Assembly (NCBI GenBank): GCA_029247365.1 | Contig: JAQWLJ010000063.1 | Location: 1-61,262, forward strand | Source: Acidimicrobiales bacterium | GTDB lineage: Bacteria; Actinomycetota; Acidimicrobiia; Acidimicrobiales; Aldehydirespiratoraceae | Direction of reading: 5' to 3' | DNA: 61,262 bases | In this document: piece by piece, positions 40,355-49,084 of the stretch | Layout: every line of letters begins with the position of its first letter | How positions within the stretch are numbered: position 1 is the stretch's first letter | Program-made: the position numbers and the translations under genes | Notes under the pieces: generated by a model | The model's database searches: none | The model's input: only the letters and a program-made list of their open reading frames with translations | What the model was told of the DNA's origin: nothing

Positions 40355-41863
40355 ATGCAGCTCCGTCCGACGCTCGACGAGTTCAAGGCGCTGGCCGCCG
40401 ACCACCGGGTCGTGCCCGTCTGGGCCGACGTGCTCGCTGACCTCACCACCCCGGTCGCTGCGTTCGCACGCGTCGTTGGTGACGGTGAAGGCTTCCTGCT
40501 CGAGTCGGTCGATAACGGCGACACCTGGAGTCGATGGTCGTTCATTGGGCGCAACCCGCAAGCCACGATCGTCTCCAAGGGTGGCGAACTCAACATCATC
40601 GGTGACGTGGGCATCGAGTTGCCGACTGACCGAGGGATGCTCCATGCCCTCGAGATCCTCCTCGACCACTACCGGTCTCCGGATCTCAACGGTCTCCCAC
40701 CCTTGCACGGTGGGCTCGTGGGTTACCTCGGCTACGACGTGGTTCGTGAGGTCGAGCACCTGCCCAACGTTCCTCCCGACGATCTTGGTTATCCCGATGC
40801 GGTCGTCTCGATGATCGGCGAACTCGCGGTCTACGACCACTGGAAACAGCGGGCAACGCTCATCGCAAACGTGTTCGTCGCCGACGGCACCGATCTCGAT
40901 GCTGCGTATGCCGACGCAGTCGATCGGATCGGTCAGATTGCCGCCGACGGGGCGAAGCCTCTCGACGAGCCGCTGATGGCCCTGCCCGACCCCGGCGAGG
41001 CCATGCCCGAGGTCACGTCGACCATGGGTGAAGCCGACTACTGCGCTGCGGTCGAAGCCGCTCGCGAGTACATCTTCTCCGGCGATATTTTTCAGGTCGT
41101 CTTGTCGCAGCGTTTCGACCTTGAGCTCGACGCAGATGCCTTCGACGTCTATCGGGTCCTCCGGCAGGTCAACCCAAGCCCCTACATGTACTTCCTCCGC
41201 CATGCCGACCTCGAGGTTGTCGGTGGGTCGCCTGAACCAATGGTCCAGCTTCTCGGGGATCGGGTCATCAGTCGGCCAATCGCCGGCACTCGAAAGCGAG
41301 GAGCCACCGAAGAGCAGGATCGGCGGATGGCCGCCGAACTCATCGAGCACCCCAAGGAGATTGCCGAGCACGTCATGCTCGTCGACCTTGCCCGCAACGA
41401 CGTAGGCCGCGTTGTCGAGTTTGGGTCGCTACAAATCGACGAGATGATGACGCTCGAGAAGTACAGCCATGTTATGCACCTCACGTCGCAGGTCTCAGGC
41501 AGTCTGCGACCGGGGAAGACCGCGATCGACGTGCTGCGGGCGACGTTGCCCGCCGGGACGCTGTCGGGGGCACCAAAGGTCCGGGCGATGGAAATCATCG
41601 ATGAGCTCGAACCGGTCAAGCGCGGGCCATATGGCGGAGTTGTCGGTTACCTCGACTTCTCGGGCAATATCGACACGGCCATCACGATCCGAACCATGCT
41701 CATCAGCGGAAACCGGGGCTCGGTCCAAGCGGGGGCCGGGGTCGTGGCCGACTCAGTCCCCGAGGACGAGCACCTCGAGTGTCAGAACAAGTCGAAGGCG
41801 TTGTTGGCCGCGATCCCTGCCGCCCGCAAAATGACTGCCGCACGCCAGGAGGCGCAGCAATGA
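40355..41863 (+). CDS. trpE: Anthranilate synthase component I
   Basis: This 502-residue chorismate-binding enzyme carries the N-terminal feedback region LLESVDNGDTWSRWSFIGRN, then VVLSQRFDLELDADAF, NPSPYMYFLRH, GGSPEPMVQL, PIAGTRKRGATEEQD, LVDLARNDVGRV and TLPAGTLSGAPKVRAMEII. It makes anthranilate from chorismate with ammonia from TrpG, which is not in this window. Its stop overlaps ygfZ (ATGA). Confidence 0.95.
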   Translation: MQLRPTLDEFKALAADHRVVPVWADVLADLTTPVAAFARVVGDGEGFLLESVDNGDTWSRWSFIGRNPQATIVSKGGELNIIGDVGIELPTDRGMLHALEILLDHYRSPDLNGLPPLHGGLVGYLGYDVVREVEHLPNVPPDDLGYPDAVVSMIGELAVYDHWKQRATLIANVFVADGTDLDAAYADAVDRIGQIAADGAKPLDEPLMALPDPGEAMPEVTSTMGEADYCAAVEAAREYIFSGDIFQVVLSQRFDLELDADAFDVYRVLRQVNPSPYMYFLRHADLEVVGGSPEPMVQLLGDRVISRPIAGTRKRGATEEQDRRMAAELIEHPKEIAEHVMLVDLARNDVGRVVEFGSLQIDEMMTLEKYSHVMHLTSQVSGSLRPGKTAIDVLRATLPAGTLSGAPKVRAMEIIDELEPVKRGPYGGVVGYLDFSGNIDTAITIRTMLISGNRGSVQAGAGVVADSVPEDEHLECQNKSKALLAAIPAARKMTAARQEAQQ

Positions 41864-42555
41864 CCCTACGAGACACCGTCCGAGTGCATGGCTCCGACGC
41901 CGCCACGTACCTGCAAGGCCAGATCTCTCAGGACATCGATGGGCTGGTCGAGGGCGCCACTGCGTGGTCGCTTGTTCTGCAGCCCAACGGCAAGGTGTCG
42001 TCATGGTTTCGGATCCACCGGGTAGCCGACGCCGACTTCTTACTCGATACCGATACCGGCCACGCCGCTTCCCTGATCGCCCGTCTCGAACGATTCAAGC
42101 TTCGAACCGATGCGGTGATTGAGGTCGTTGACACAGCCATTCCGACGCCGCTGGAGTGGCCGGGCCTCGATGACCCAGCCGACGAGGAGCAGCGCATCCG
42201 CGCGGGCATGCCTCGGATGGGGGTCGAGCTCACCGAGGACACCATCCCCGGTGAGGGAGGACAGCGCCTCATCGACCTCAGCGTGAGTTTCTCCAAGGGC
42301 TGCTACACCGGCCAGGAACTCGTGGCCCGTATCGACAGTCGTGGCGGCAACGTTCCCCGACCAATTCGTATTCTGGTTGCGCGAGACTCGCTCGAAGTCG
42401 GCGTGGCGGTGACGGCCGACGGCGACGAAGTCGGCCGCGTGACCTCCGCCGCAGGTACTGTTGCGCTCGCGCCGCTGATGCGGAAGGTCGAGATCGGCGA
42501 ATCGGTTTCGGTCGGTGGGGTACCGGCGGTGGTCAGTGAGCCGGCCGGAAGCTGA
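41860..42555 (+). CDS. ygfZ: YgfZ/GcvT-fold folate-binding protein
   Basis: This 231-residue protein carries the signature KGCYTGQELVARIDSRG with the conserved Cys, and VHGSDAATYLQGQISQD at the N-terminus. YgfZ-type proteins use tetrahydrofolate and help assemble or repair certain [4Fe-4S] proteins, including MiaB. ATG 41860 overlaps trpE. The last 23 bases overlap the convergent histidine kinase gene. Confidence 0.9.
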   Translation: MTLRDTVRVHGSDAATYLQGQISQDIDGLVEGATAWSLVLQPNGKVSSWFRIHRVADADFLLDTDTGHAASLIARLERFKLRTDAVIEVVDTAIPTPLEWPGLDDPADEEQRIRAGMPRMGVELTEDTIPGEGGQRLIDLSVSFSKGCYTGQELVARIDSRGGNVPRPIRILVARDSLEVGVAVTADGDEVGRVTSAAGTVALAPLMRKVEIGESVSVGGVPAVVSEPAGS

Positions 42556-43900
42556 CCACGAACTCGGCACCGCCCAGTGCGCTGCGACGCGCCATCACCG
42601 AGCCTCCCATGCGATCGGTGAGGTCCCGCACAATCGCGAGGCCAAGTCCGGCCCCCGACTCCTTCACCGCTGGATTTGCACTCGCGGTGTAGAGGCGGTC
42701 GAAGACATACGGCAGGTCAGCGTCGGGGATTCCCGGGCCGTCGTCACCGACGGCGATATGGATGCGGCCCTCCGCTTCCCGCAGGGTGAGCGACACCGTT
42801 TGTGATGCATAGCGCAAGGCGTTGCTGACGAGATTGGCGACAATTTGCGCGAATCGGTCGGGGTCGACCTCGATCGAGACGTCGTGGTCAGGTACCAGCG
42901 CGGTGAGCCTGATGCCCCGCTCGACCGCCTCTGGTTGGAGACCATCGGTGACCGACGTGACGGTCAGACGCGGGTCGATCATGGTGAGGTGCAGGGGGAA
43001 GTCCGTACTCTCCAGCCGAGCCAGCAAGAGCAGGTCGCCCACAAGCCGCTCCAGACGTTTGGCTTCGGACTCGATGATTTCGCCAACCCGTGAGACGTCA
43101 TCGACGGCGCCGTCGGTGAGAGCCTCTGCGTAGCCCTTGATCGAGGTCAGTGGTGTGCGTAGATCGTGACTGACCGACAGAAGGAACTGGCGTTCGAGCG
43201 CATGGGATCGCTGAAGGCTGTCGGCCATCTGGTTTATCGAGGTCAGGAGATCGCCGACCTCATCCCCGACGTCACCAACCTCCGGCGGGATCCGGGCCCC
43301 TAGGTCGCCTTCCGCCAGCCGCCCCGTGACGTCGCGGGCCTCGCGGATCGGCTCGGTCAGGCGGCGGGAGAGGCGGACGGTGACCAGAATCGCAAGGCTG
43401 ATCGCTGTTGCCGACGCAACGAGGAACCAGGAGAACCCGGGAAGCAGGATGGGGTCCGCATCAGCGGTGAGAACCAAAAGCTGAGGGATGCCTTGGCGGC
43501 TCGTGCTGCCTCGTGCTGCCCAGATGAGGTCACCCGTGCGGCTGCTGACCGTCTCCCCGGCCCGAAGCGCGGCGAGGTCGAGCTCTTCGAGCGTCAATCC
43601 CACCGGTAGCTCTCCAATCGGGTCGCTGTTTCGAGGCAGGACGAGCAGCCCGACCCCCTCGACAGATATCGATGACGCGACTCGCTGGAGACGCTGTCGG
43701 ATTGTCTCGTCGCTGTCGGCGGGCGCGGGAGCGAGGGTGAGTTCGGTGAGGAGATCGCCGATCGCTTCGACCTGCTCGCGCAGATCGAGCTCGGCGTCTT
43801 CGCGGTTGGCGACGCTAGCCAGCACGATCGTTCCGATGCCGGTGAGTGACAATGCGGCAACCACGAGGCCAACGATGGCGATGGCGAGACGACGACGCAT
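42533..43900 (-). CDS. Membrane sensor histidine kinase
   Basis: This 455-residue protein has helix one (LAIAIVGLVVAALSLTGIGTIVLA), an extracytoplasmic sensor of about 120 residues, and helix two (FLVASATAISLAILVTV). A HAMP domain (LSRRLTEPIREARDVTGRLAEGDLGARI), the H-box SVSHDLRTPLTSIKGYAEAL, an N-box (IVANLVSNALRYA) and the G1/G2 boxes DDGPGIPDADLPYVFDRLY and GAGLGLAIV follow. It phosphorylates the adjacent OmpR-type regulator. The signal is unknown. ATG 43900 is 1 base past the regulator stop. Confidence 0.93.
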   Translation of the reverse strand: MRRRLAIAIVGLVVAALSLTGIGTIVLASVANREDAELDLREQVEAIGDLLTELTLAPAPADSDETIRQRLQRVASSISVEGVGLLVLPRNSDPIGELPVGLTLEELDLAALRAGETVSSRTGDLIWAARGSTSRQGIPQLLVLTADADPILLPGFSWFLVASATAISLAILVTVRLSRRLTEPIREARDVTGRLAEGDLGARIPPEVGDVGDEVGDLLTSINQMADSLQRSHALERQFLLSVSHDLRTPLTSIKGYAEALTDGAVDDVSRVGEIIESEAKRLERLVGDLLLLARLESTDFPLHLTMIDPRLTVTSVTDGLQPEAVERGIRLTALVPDHDVSIEVDPDRFAQIVANLVSNALRYASQTVSLTLREAEGRIHIAVGDDGPGIPDADLPYVFDRLYTASANPAVKESGAGLGLAIVRDLTDRMGGSVMARRSALGGAEFVVSFRPAH

Positions 43901-43901
43901 G

Positions 43902-44594
43902 TCAGTCGAGCCGGTATCCGACGCCCCACACGGTTTCCAGCACGAGGCCGTCTCCGAGCTTCTTGCGCAGCTGGCGAACGTGCACATCGACGGTGCGGTC
44001 GTCACCGACCCAGCCTTCGCCCCACACGGCATCGAGCAGTTGGCGACGGGAAAGCGCGAGCCCCCGGTTCCTGGCCAGGTAGTGGAGTAGGTCGAATTCG
44101 CGGGTGGCGAGGGCGACAGCGTTGTCTGCGACCGTCACCTCTCGTCGGGCCGGGTCGACCACGATTCCAAGGTCGAGTTCGATGGGGTCGGGACGCTCGT
44201 GACCGCCCCGCTCGGCGGCACCTTCGGTGCGGCGCAGAATGGCCTTCACCCGAGCAACAAGCTCGCGGGGACTGAATGGCTTCGTGACATAGTCGTCGGC
44301 GCCGAGTTCGAGCCCAAGTACGCGGTCGATCTCGTCGTCGCGGGCGGTGAGGAAGATGATCGGCACGTCGGACTCGGCGCGCACGGCGCGGCAGATGTCG
44401 AGTCCGTCGAGGTCACCGGCAAGACCAACGTCGAGAATGATGAGCGTGGGTCGTCGTTCGGCGATGACCTCGAGCGCCCGCTCCCCGGTTGATGCCTGAT
44501 ACGGCCGGTAGCCGTCACGACGGAGGTACAACTCGACGAGGTCGGCGATATTCGGGTCGTCTTCGACGACGACGATGACAGCATTCTCACTCAC
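43902..44594 (-). CDS. OmpR/PhoB-family response regulator
   Basis: This 230-residue protein has a receiver domain (VIVVVEDDPNIADLVELYL, phospho-Asp in TLIILDVGLAGDLDG, FLTARDDEIDRVLG, DDYVTKPFSPRELVARV) and a winged-helix DNA-binding domain (TREFDLLHYLARNRGLALSR, DRTVDVHVRQLRKKLGD). GTG 44594 is chosen because the family start follows at once; the open frame reaches 44669. It is transcribed together with the kinase. Confidence 0.94.
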   Translation of the reverse strand: MSENAVIVVVEDDPNIADLVELYLRRDGYRPYQASTGERALEVIAERRPTLIILDVGLAGDLDGLDICRAVRAESDVPIIFLTARDDEIDRVLGLELGADDYVTKPFSPRELVARVKAILRRTEGAAERGGHERPDPIELDLGIVVDPARREVTVADNAVALATREFDLLHYLARNRGLALSRRQLLDAVWGEGWVGDDRTVDVHVRQLRKKLGDGLVLETVWGVGYRLD

Positions 44595-44636
44595 TCCATC
44601 ATCTTCCCTCACAGGTGTTAGAGATCGGTGAACAAG

Positions 44637-44642
44637 TACGGT
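44637..44642 (+). promoter_or_regulatory. -10 element TACGGT, leaderless promoter of the J-domain gene
   Basis: TACGGT ends 7 bases before GTG 44650 and overlaps the alternative GTG at 44641, so it decides the start. Confidence 0.6.
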
Positions 44643-44649
44643 GCGTTCT

Positions 44650-45216
44650 GTGAATAGCCGTGGATCCAAGCACTATCAGATCCTCGGCGTCGCGCCGGAG
44701 GCATCGATGGCCGAGATCAAGCGGGCGTATCTCGCCGCTGCTCGAGTCGCTCATCCCGACCTTCACAACGACTCAGAAGCCGCTCGCCGCGCTGCTGAGG
44801 ACCGCATGCGCCGCATCAACCAGGCGTGGGCAGTGCTCAGCGATCCCGATGAGCGATCTGCGTACGACCGTCAGCGGCTTCGCGAATCTCCACCTCAGCC
44901 CGGGCCCCGGCATCACCGTGTCCGCCACAGTGGCGAAGCGTTTCGGCCGTTCGACGACGGTCCGGACGAGGAGTTCGATGAGGCCGATGATCGGCCAATC
45001 ACCGATAGCGCGCTCCCGCGATGGCTCGCAATAGGGCCAGCCGGCCTTCTGTTTGGTGGTTTTGCGGCGATCCTGTTCGGTGCGATTCTTGGAGCCGGGC
45101 GGATAATCAGCCTCGGGATCGTGTCAATGATCGCTGCGGGTGTGCTGCTTCTGGTCGCGGCGCCGATCGTTGCCCTCAGCGCAGCGATTCGGGGCGAGCG
45201 ACGCGCTCGGCGTTGA
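44650..45216 (+). CDS. J-domain membrane protein
   Basis: This 188-residue protein has an N-terminal J domain (HYQILGVAPEASMAEIKRAYL, HPD in ARVAHPDLHND, AWAVLSDPDERSAYDR), an acidic linker (DDGPDEEFDEADDRP) and two membrane helices (IGPAGLLFGGFAAILFGAI and LGIVSMIAAGVLLLVAAPIV). It could recruit DnaK to the membrane. It diverges from the two-component genes, with 55 bases between starts. Confidence 0.85.
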   Translation: MNSRGSKHYQILGVAPEASMAEIKRAYLAAARVAHPDLHNDSEAARRAAEDRMRRINQAWAVLSDPDERSAYDRQRLRESPPQPGPRHHRVRHSGEAFRPFDDGPDEEFDEADDRPITDSALPRWLAIGPAGLLFGGFAAILFGAILGAGRIISLGIVSMIAAGVLLLVAAPIVALSAAIRGERRARR

Positions 45217-45241
45217 TTCGCTCGACCCGTAGGCCGAGCCG

Positions 45242-45247
45242 TAACCT
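45242..45247 (+). promoter_or_regulatory. -10 element TAACCT, leaderless promoter of the ABM gene
   Basis: TAACCT ends 7 bases before ATG 45255. It would also transcribe trpC. Confidence 0.6.
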
Positions 45248-45254
45248 GCTGGTC

Positions 45255-45560
45255 ATGTCGAAAACCGCAATGATTGCCAAGCTCCCACTCAAGGAGGGCG
45301 CTCGTGATGCCTTTCTCGCCGCCTATGAAGGGATGAACGCCCAGGTGGTCGAAGAAGTGGGGACCGAGATCTACATTCTCCACTTCGATCGTAAGGACGA
45401 GAATGTCGCCTACATCTACGAGCTTTACCGCGATGTTGACTCGCTGAAGCAGCATGGTGGCACCGATGCGATGAAAGCCTTTCAAGGCGCGATCGGCGAT
45501 CTGCTCGGCGGCATGCCTGAACTGATCAGTCTTACCCCAGAGACCGGCAAGGGACTCTGA
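45255..45560 (+). CDS. Antibiotic biosynthesis monooxygenase (ABM) domain protein
   Basis: This 101-residue single ABM domain carries MIAKLPLKEGARDAFLAAYE, EIYILHFDRKDENVAYIYELY and MKAFQGAIGDLLG. The fold includes quinol monooxygenases and heme-degrading enzymes; the role here is unknown. Its TGA stop is immediately followed, in the same frame, by the trpC coding sequence. Confidence 0.82.
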   Translation: MSKTAMIAKLPLKEGARDAFLAAYEGMNAQVVEEVGTEIYILHFDRKDENVAYIYELYRDVDSLKQHGGTDAMKAFQGAIGDLLGGMPELISLTPETGKGL

Positions 45561-45563
45561 GTC

Positions 45564-46349
45564 CTGCCCGAGACCTACCTGGACCGCATCCTTGAGGCGC
45601 ACCGCGAGTCGGCCGTAACCGACCCTCGGTCGATCGACGCGCTCCTGGAGGAGGTGGCGCTGCTTGAACCTGCCCGGGGCTTTCGGGCCGCGCTCGCCGA
45701 CACCTCCAAGGGTGTCGCAGTCGTGAGCGAAGTCAAGAGACGGTCACCATCAAAGGGTGATCTGTTCGCCGATCTCGACCCGGCTGCGCTTGCCCGAACG
45801 TACGAGGGAGGGGGAGCGAGCTGTCTCTCCGTGCTGACCGATGAGGATTGGTTCGGCGGATCGGTCGCCGACCTACGGGCGGCACGGGACGCCACCTCGC
45901 TACCGGTCATCCGCAAGGACTTCACCGTTGATGCTCGTGATGTCGTAGACGCCCGCATTATGGGGGCCGACTGTGTGCTGCTGATCGCAGCAGCCCTCGA
46001 TGATGCTGAGCTTCGCGATTTCCATGCGCTCGCCGCAGAGATCGGCCTCGATGCGCTGATCGAGATCCACGACGAGGCGGAGCTCGAACGGGCCCTTGCG
46101 GTGGACGGCAACCTCATTGGTGTAAACCAGCGAGATTTGGTGACGTTTCAGGTCGATCAAGAGCGTGCCGTGCGAATGGCACCCCAGATACCAGCCGGCG
46201 TCGTACGGGTCGCCGAATCGGGCGTGCGTGACCGAACCGACGCCGCAGTTCTCGCTGACGCCGGCTACCACGCCCTGCTCGTCGGTGAGACGCTGGTGAA
46301 GAGCGGTGATCCTGGGCTCGAGATCCGTCTCCTGCGCGGCCTTACGTGA
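45564..46349 (+). CDS. trpC: Indole-3-glycerol phosphate synthase with a non-ATG/GTG/TTG start
   Basis: The barrel carries VVSEVKRRSPSKGDL, CLSVLTDEDWFGGS, PVIRKDFTVD, LLIAAAL, EIHDEAELERAL, GVNQRDL and VAESGVRDR. It closes CdRP to indole-3-glycerol phosphate. The conserved N-terminal helix TYLDRILEAHRESAV is present, but no ATG, GTG or TTG precedes it. The only codons between the upstream TGA (45558-45560) and it are GTC 45561 and CTG 45564. AAGGGA at 45549-45554 is 9 bases from CTG. From CTG the length is 261, the family norm. GTG 45654 would lose 30 residues of the fold. Confidence 0.85.
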   Translation: MPETYLDRILEAHRESAVTDPRSIDALLEEVALLEPARGFRAALADTSKGVAVVSEVKRRSPSKGDLFADLDPAALARTYEGGGASCLSVLTDEDWFGGSVADLRAARDATSLPVIRKDFTVDARDVVDARIMGADCVLLIAAALDDAELRDFHALAAEIGLDALIEIHDEAELERALAVDGNLIGVNQRDLVTFQVDQERAVRMAPQIPAGVVRVAESGVRDRTDAAVLADAGYHALLVGETLVKSGDPGLEIRLLRGLT

Positions 46350-46396
46350 CCCTGCCTGAGTACCGCAAAGCTGGGCTCAAGCCCTCGGAGTGCGGG

Positions 46397-46402
46397 TAGC
46401 GT
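46397..46402 (+). promoter_or_regulatory. -10 element TAGCGT, leaderless promoter of trpF
   Basis: TAGCGT ends 7 bases before GTG 46410, so trpF-B-A has its own promoter. Confidence 0.6.
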
Positions 46403-46409
46403 CGGGGCC

Positions 46410-47096
46410 GTGTTCGTGAAGATCTGTGGGCTGACCTCTGAGGAAGACGCACTCCTTGCGGTCGCCCTTGGGGCTGATGCGCTGGGCTTCAACTTTGTGA
46501 GCGGCTCCAAGCGTCAGATCGCGCCCAACCAGGCCCGCGAGATCGTGCGCCGCCTCCCACCAGAGACACTGACAGTCGGGATCTTCCGTGACGAACTTCC
46601 GGGCCGCGTGGTCGAACGTGCGCAGCGCGCCGGAGTTCGCGCCGCCCAACTGCATGGCAACGAGTCGGTTGAACAGACTCGCCTGGTGCGATCGCAGGTG
46701 CCGATCGTGATCAAAGCGTTCCCTGCTGGCCATCCGGGGCTTGCCAACGTTGGTGAGTACGGAGCCGACATCGTGATGATCGATGGTGCCGAGCCCGGCA
46801 GTGGCGAGGTCTTCGACTGGAGCCTCGCCGAGGGTTCGCCGACCGCAGGACACCGAGTGTTGCTTGCCGGCGGGCTTCACGCTGGCAACGTTGTCGATGC
46901 CGTTGAGCGGGTGCGTCCATGGGGTGTGGACGTTGCCACTGGCGTCGAGTCTGCGCCAGGACGCAAGGATGCTGTGAAGATGCGGGAGTTCATCGCCAAC
47001 GCGAAAGCGGCTGGCGCCCGTGTGCGTCCAGCGGAGAGTGATGCTCCGTATACCGAACACGCCCCGTACGACTGGGAAGAGGACTTCTTGTCATGA
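46410..47096 (+). CDS. trpF: Phosphoribosylanthranilate isomerase
   Basis: This 228-residue barrel carries [17 protein letters not shown] (catalytic Cys), [42 protein letters not shown] and [15 protein letters not shown] with [10 protein letters not shown]. It isomerises PRA to CdRP. Its presence is notable because many actinobacteria lack TrpF and use PriA. The C-terminus is longer than usual, with about 20 extra residues. ATGA overlaps trpB. Confidence 0.94.
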   Translation: MFVKICGLTSEEDALLAVALGADALGFNFVSGSKRQIAPNQAREIVRRLPPETLTVGIFRDELPGRVVERAQRAGVRAAQLHGNESVEQTRLVRSQVPIVIKAFPAGHPGLANVGEYGADIVMIDGAEPGSGEVFDWSLAEGSPTAGHRVLLAGGLHAGNVVDAVERVRPWGVDVATGVESAPGRKDAVKMREFIANAKAAGARVRPAESDAPYTEHAPYDWEEDFLS

Positions 47097-48247
47097 CCAT
47101 GGCCGATCCAACTCACGAAGGTCGTTTTGGTGACTTCGGCGGAATGTTCGTGCCCGAGACACTCGTTCCCGCATGCATCGAGCTCGATAAGGCATTTCGC
47201 GAGGCGTGGGCCGATCCGTCGTTTCGGAACGAACTCGATTACCTCCTTAGGACCTATGCCGGCCGGCCGTCCCCGATCACCGAGTGCGCCAACCTCAGCG
47301 AAGAGCTCGGCTGTCGGATCCTGCTCAAGCGAGAAGACCTCAACCACACCGGCAGTCATAAAATCAACAACGTGCTCGGCCAAGGCCTGCTGGCCAAGCG
47401 CATGGGGAAGACTCGGCTCGTCGCCGAAACCGGAGCCGGTCAACACGGCGTTGCGACCGCAACCGTTGCGGCGCTTTTCGACATGGAATGTGTCGTCTAC
47501 ATGGGCACTGTCGATATCGAACGGCAGAAGCTCAACGTCTTTCGGATGAAGTTGCTCGGCTCGGAGGTTGTTGCCGCCGAAAGCGGTTCACAGACACTCA
47601 AGGACGCTGTCAACGAGGCCATGCGCTACTGGGTCTCGGCCGTGGAAGACACCCACTACTGCCTTGGCTCGGTCATGGGTCCGCACCCGTATCCCTGGAT
47701 GGTGCGCGAGTTTCATCGGGTTATCGGCGACGAGGCCCGCGAGCAGTGCCGTGACCTCCTCGATGGCGTACCCGATGTTGTCGTTGCCTGCGTAGGTGGC
47801 GGGTCGAACGCCGCCGGAATCTTCGCTGGGTTCGCCGACACCGATGCCGTCCTCGTGGGGGCCGAGCCAGCTGGTGGCGCGGCCGTCGGGCGAGCTGTTC
47901 CGGGGATCGTCCACGGCTCGAAGAGCTATCTGATGCAGGACGAATGGGGGCAGGTCCTCGAAGCGGAATCGATCTCCGCTGGGCTCGACTACCCGGGTAT
48001 CGGTCCTGAACATGCCCACCTTGCTGCCACCGGTCGCGCCCGCTATGAACCGGTCACCGATGCCGAAGTCGTCGATGCCTTCCAGCTGTTGTCGCGTACC
48101 GAAGGCATCATCCCGGCCCTCGAGTCAGCGCATGCGATCGCATGGATTGCGAAGGCGAAGCACGAGTTCCAGGGCAAATCGGTCCTCATCAATCTCAGCG
48201 GTCGCGGTGACAAAGATGTGAACCAGATGATGGACATCCTCGGGTGA
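47093..48247 (+). CDS. trpB: Tryptophan synthase beta chain
   Basis: This 384-residue PLP enzyme carries [34 protein letters not shown] (PLP Lys), [31 protein letters not shown] and [12 protein letters not shown]. It condenses indole with serine. Both ends overlap neighbours by 4 bases. Confidence 0.97.
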   Translation: MTMADPTHEGRFGDFGGMFVPETLVPACIELDKAFREAWADPSFRNELDYLLRTYAGRPSPITECANLSEELGCRILLKREDLNHTGSHKINNVLGQGLLAKRMGKTRLVAETGAGQHGVATATVAALFDMECVVYMGTVDIERQKLNVFRMKLLGSEVVAAESGSQTLKDAVNEAMRYWVSAVEDTHYCLGSVMGPHPYPWMVREFHRVIGDEAREQCRDLLDGVPDVVVACVGGGSNAAGIFAGFADTDAVLVGAEPAGGAAVGRAVPGIVHGSKSYLMQDEWGQVLEAESISAGLDYPGIGPEHAHLAATGRARYEPVTDAEVVDAFQLLSRTEGIIPALESAHAIAWIAKAKHEFQGKSVLINLSGRGDKDVNQMMDILG

Positions 48248-49020
48248 CCGGCGGGATCGAGTCTGCACTACGCGCCCGCCGCGAGAACGATGGCAAATGC
48301 CTTGTGCCCTACCTGACGGGTGGGCTGGGTGACAATTGGCTCGAAACCGTCATGGCTGTCGCCGACGCTGGGGCCGATGCGATCGAGATCGGCGTGCCGT
48401 TCAGTGATCCGGTTATGGATGGGCCCACAATCCAAGAGGCCAACGATCGGGCGCTTGCGTCGGGTACGACACCCCAGCGGATCCTCGATACGTTGCGCGA
48501 CGCTGATATCGGCGTACCGATCGCTGTCATGACCTATGCGAACATCGTCTACCGCATGGGCTGGGATCGATTCATGAACGAACTCAGCGCTTCTGGCGTG
48601 AGCGGTTGCATCCTCCCGGATATCCCGCTCGAGGAGACCCGCGACTGGACCGCGGCGGCCGACGAGGCAGGCGTGGAGACCGTGATGTTCGCTGCGCCGA
48701 CCTCCCCTGACGACCGCTTGCCCCGCATCGCCGAACGGGCCGGCGGCTTCGTCTACGCGGTCGGGCTGCTTGGCATCACCGGCGTGCGCGCCAACCTTGC
48801 GTCGTCTGCGCTTGAGATCGCCGGACGGGTGAAGGCCATTACTGACAAACCTGTGCTGGTGGGCGTCGGTGTGGGAACGCCTGCGCAGGCGGTGGAGGTC
48901 AGCGAGGTTGCCGACGGTGCCATCGTCGGCTCAGCCGTCGTGCAGCGGATGCTCGACGGTGCTGGACCCGAAGGTGTCGCCGAGCTCATTGCCGAGTTCC
49001 GCGCGGCACTTGACACCTGA
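48244..49020 (+). CDS. trpA: Tryptophan synthase alpha chain
   Basis: This 258-residue barrel carries [37 protein letters not shown] with catalytic Glu and Asp, [10 protein letters not shown] and [14 protein letters not shown]. It releases indole from indole-3-glycerol phosphate for TrpB. GTG 48244 overlaps trpB. This ends the trp cluster. Confidence 0.96.
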   Translation: MTGGIESALRARRENDGKCLVPYLTGGLGDNWLETVMAVADAGADAIEIGVPFSDPVMDGPTIQEANDRALASGTTPQRILDTLRDADIGVPIAVMTYANIVYRMGWDRFMNELSASGVSGCILPDIPLEETRDWTAAADEAGVETVMFAAPTSPDDRLPRIAERAGGFVYAVGLLGITGVRANLASSALEIAGRVKAITDKPVLVGVGVGTPAQAVEVSEVADGAIVGSAVVQRMLDGAGPEGVAELIAEFRAALDT

Positions 49021-49084
49021 CACGCGAACTGACCCTCGGCCTGTCAGCATGGGGAGGGATGCGACTGAGTCTGGTTCCGGCGTT

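Noticed and set aside
39071-41371. Single 766-codon minus-strand frame covering amidase and antisense of hisI and trpE
   Set aside because: Only the part after ATG 39886 matches the amidase family. The upstream part is antisense to hisI and trpE.
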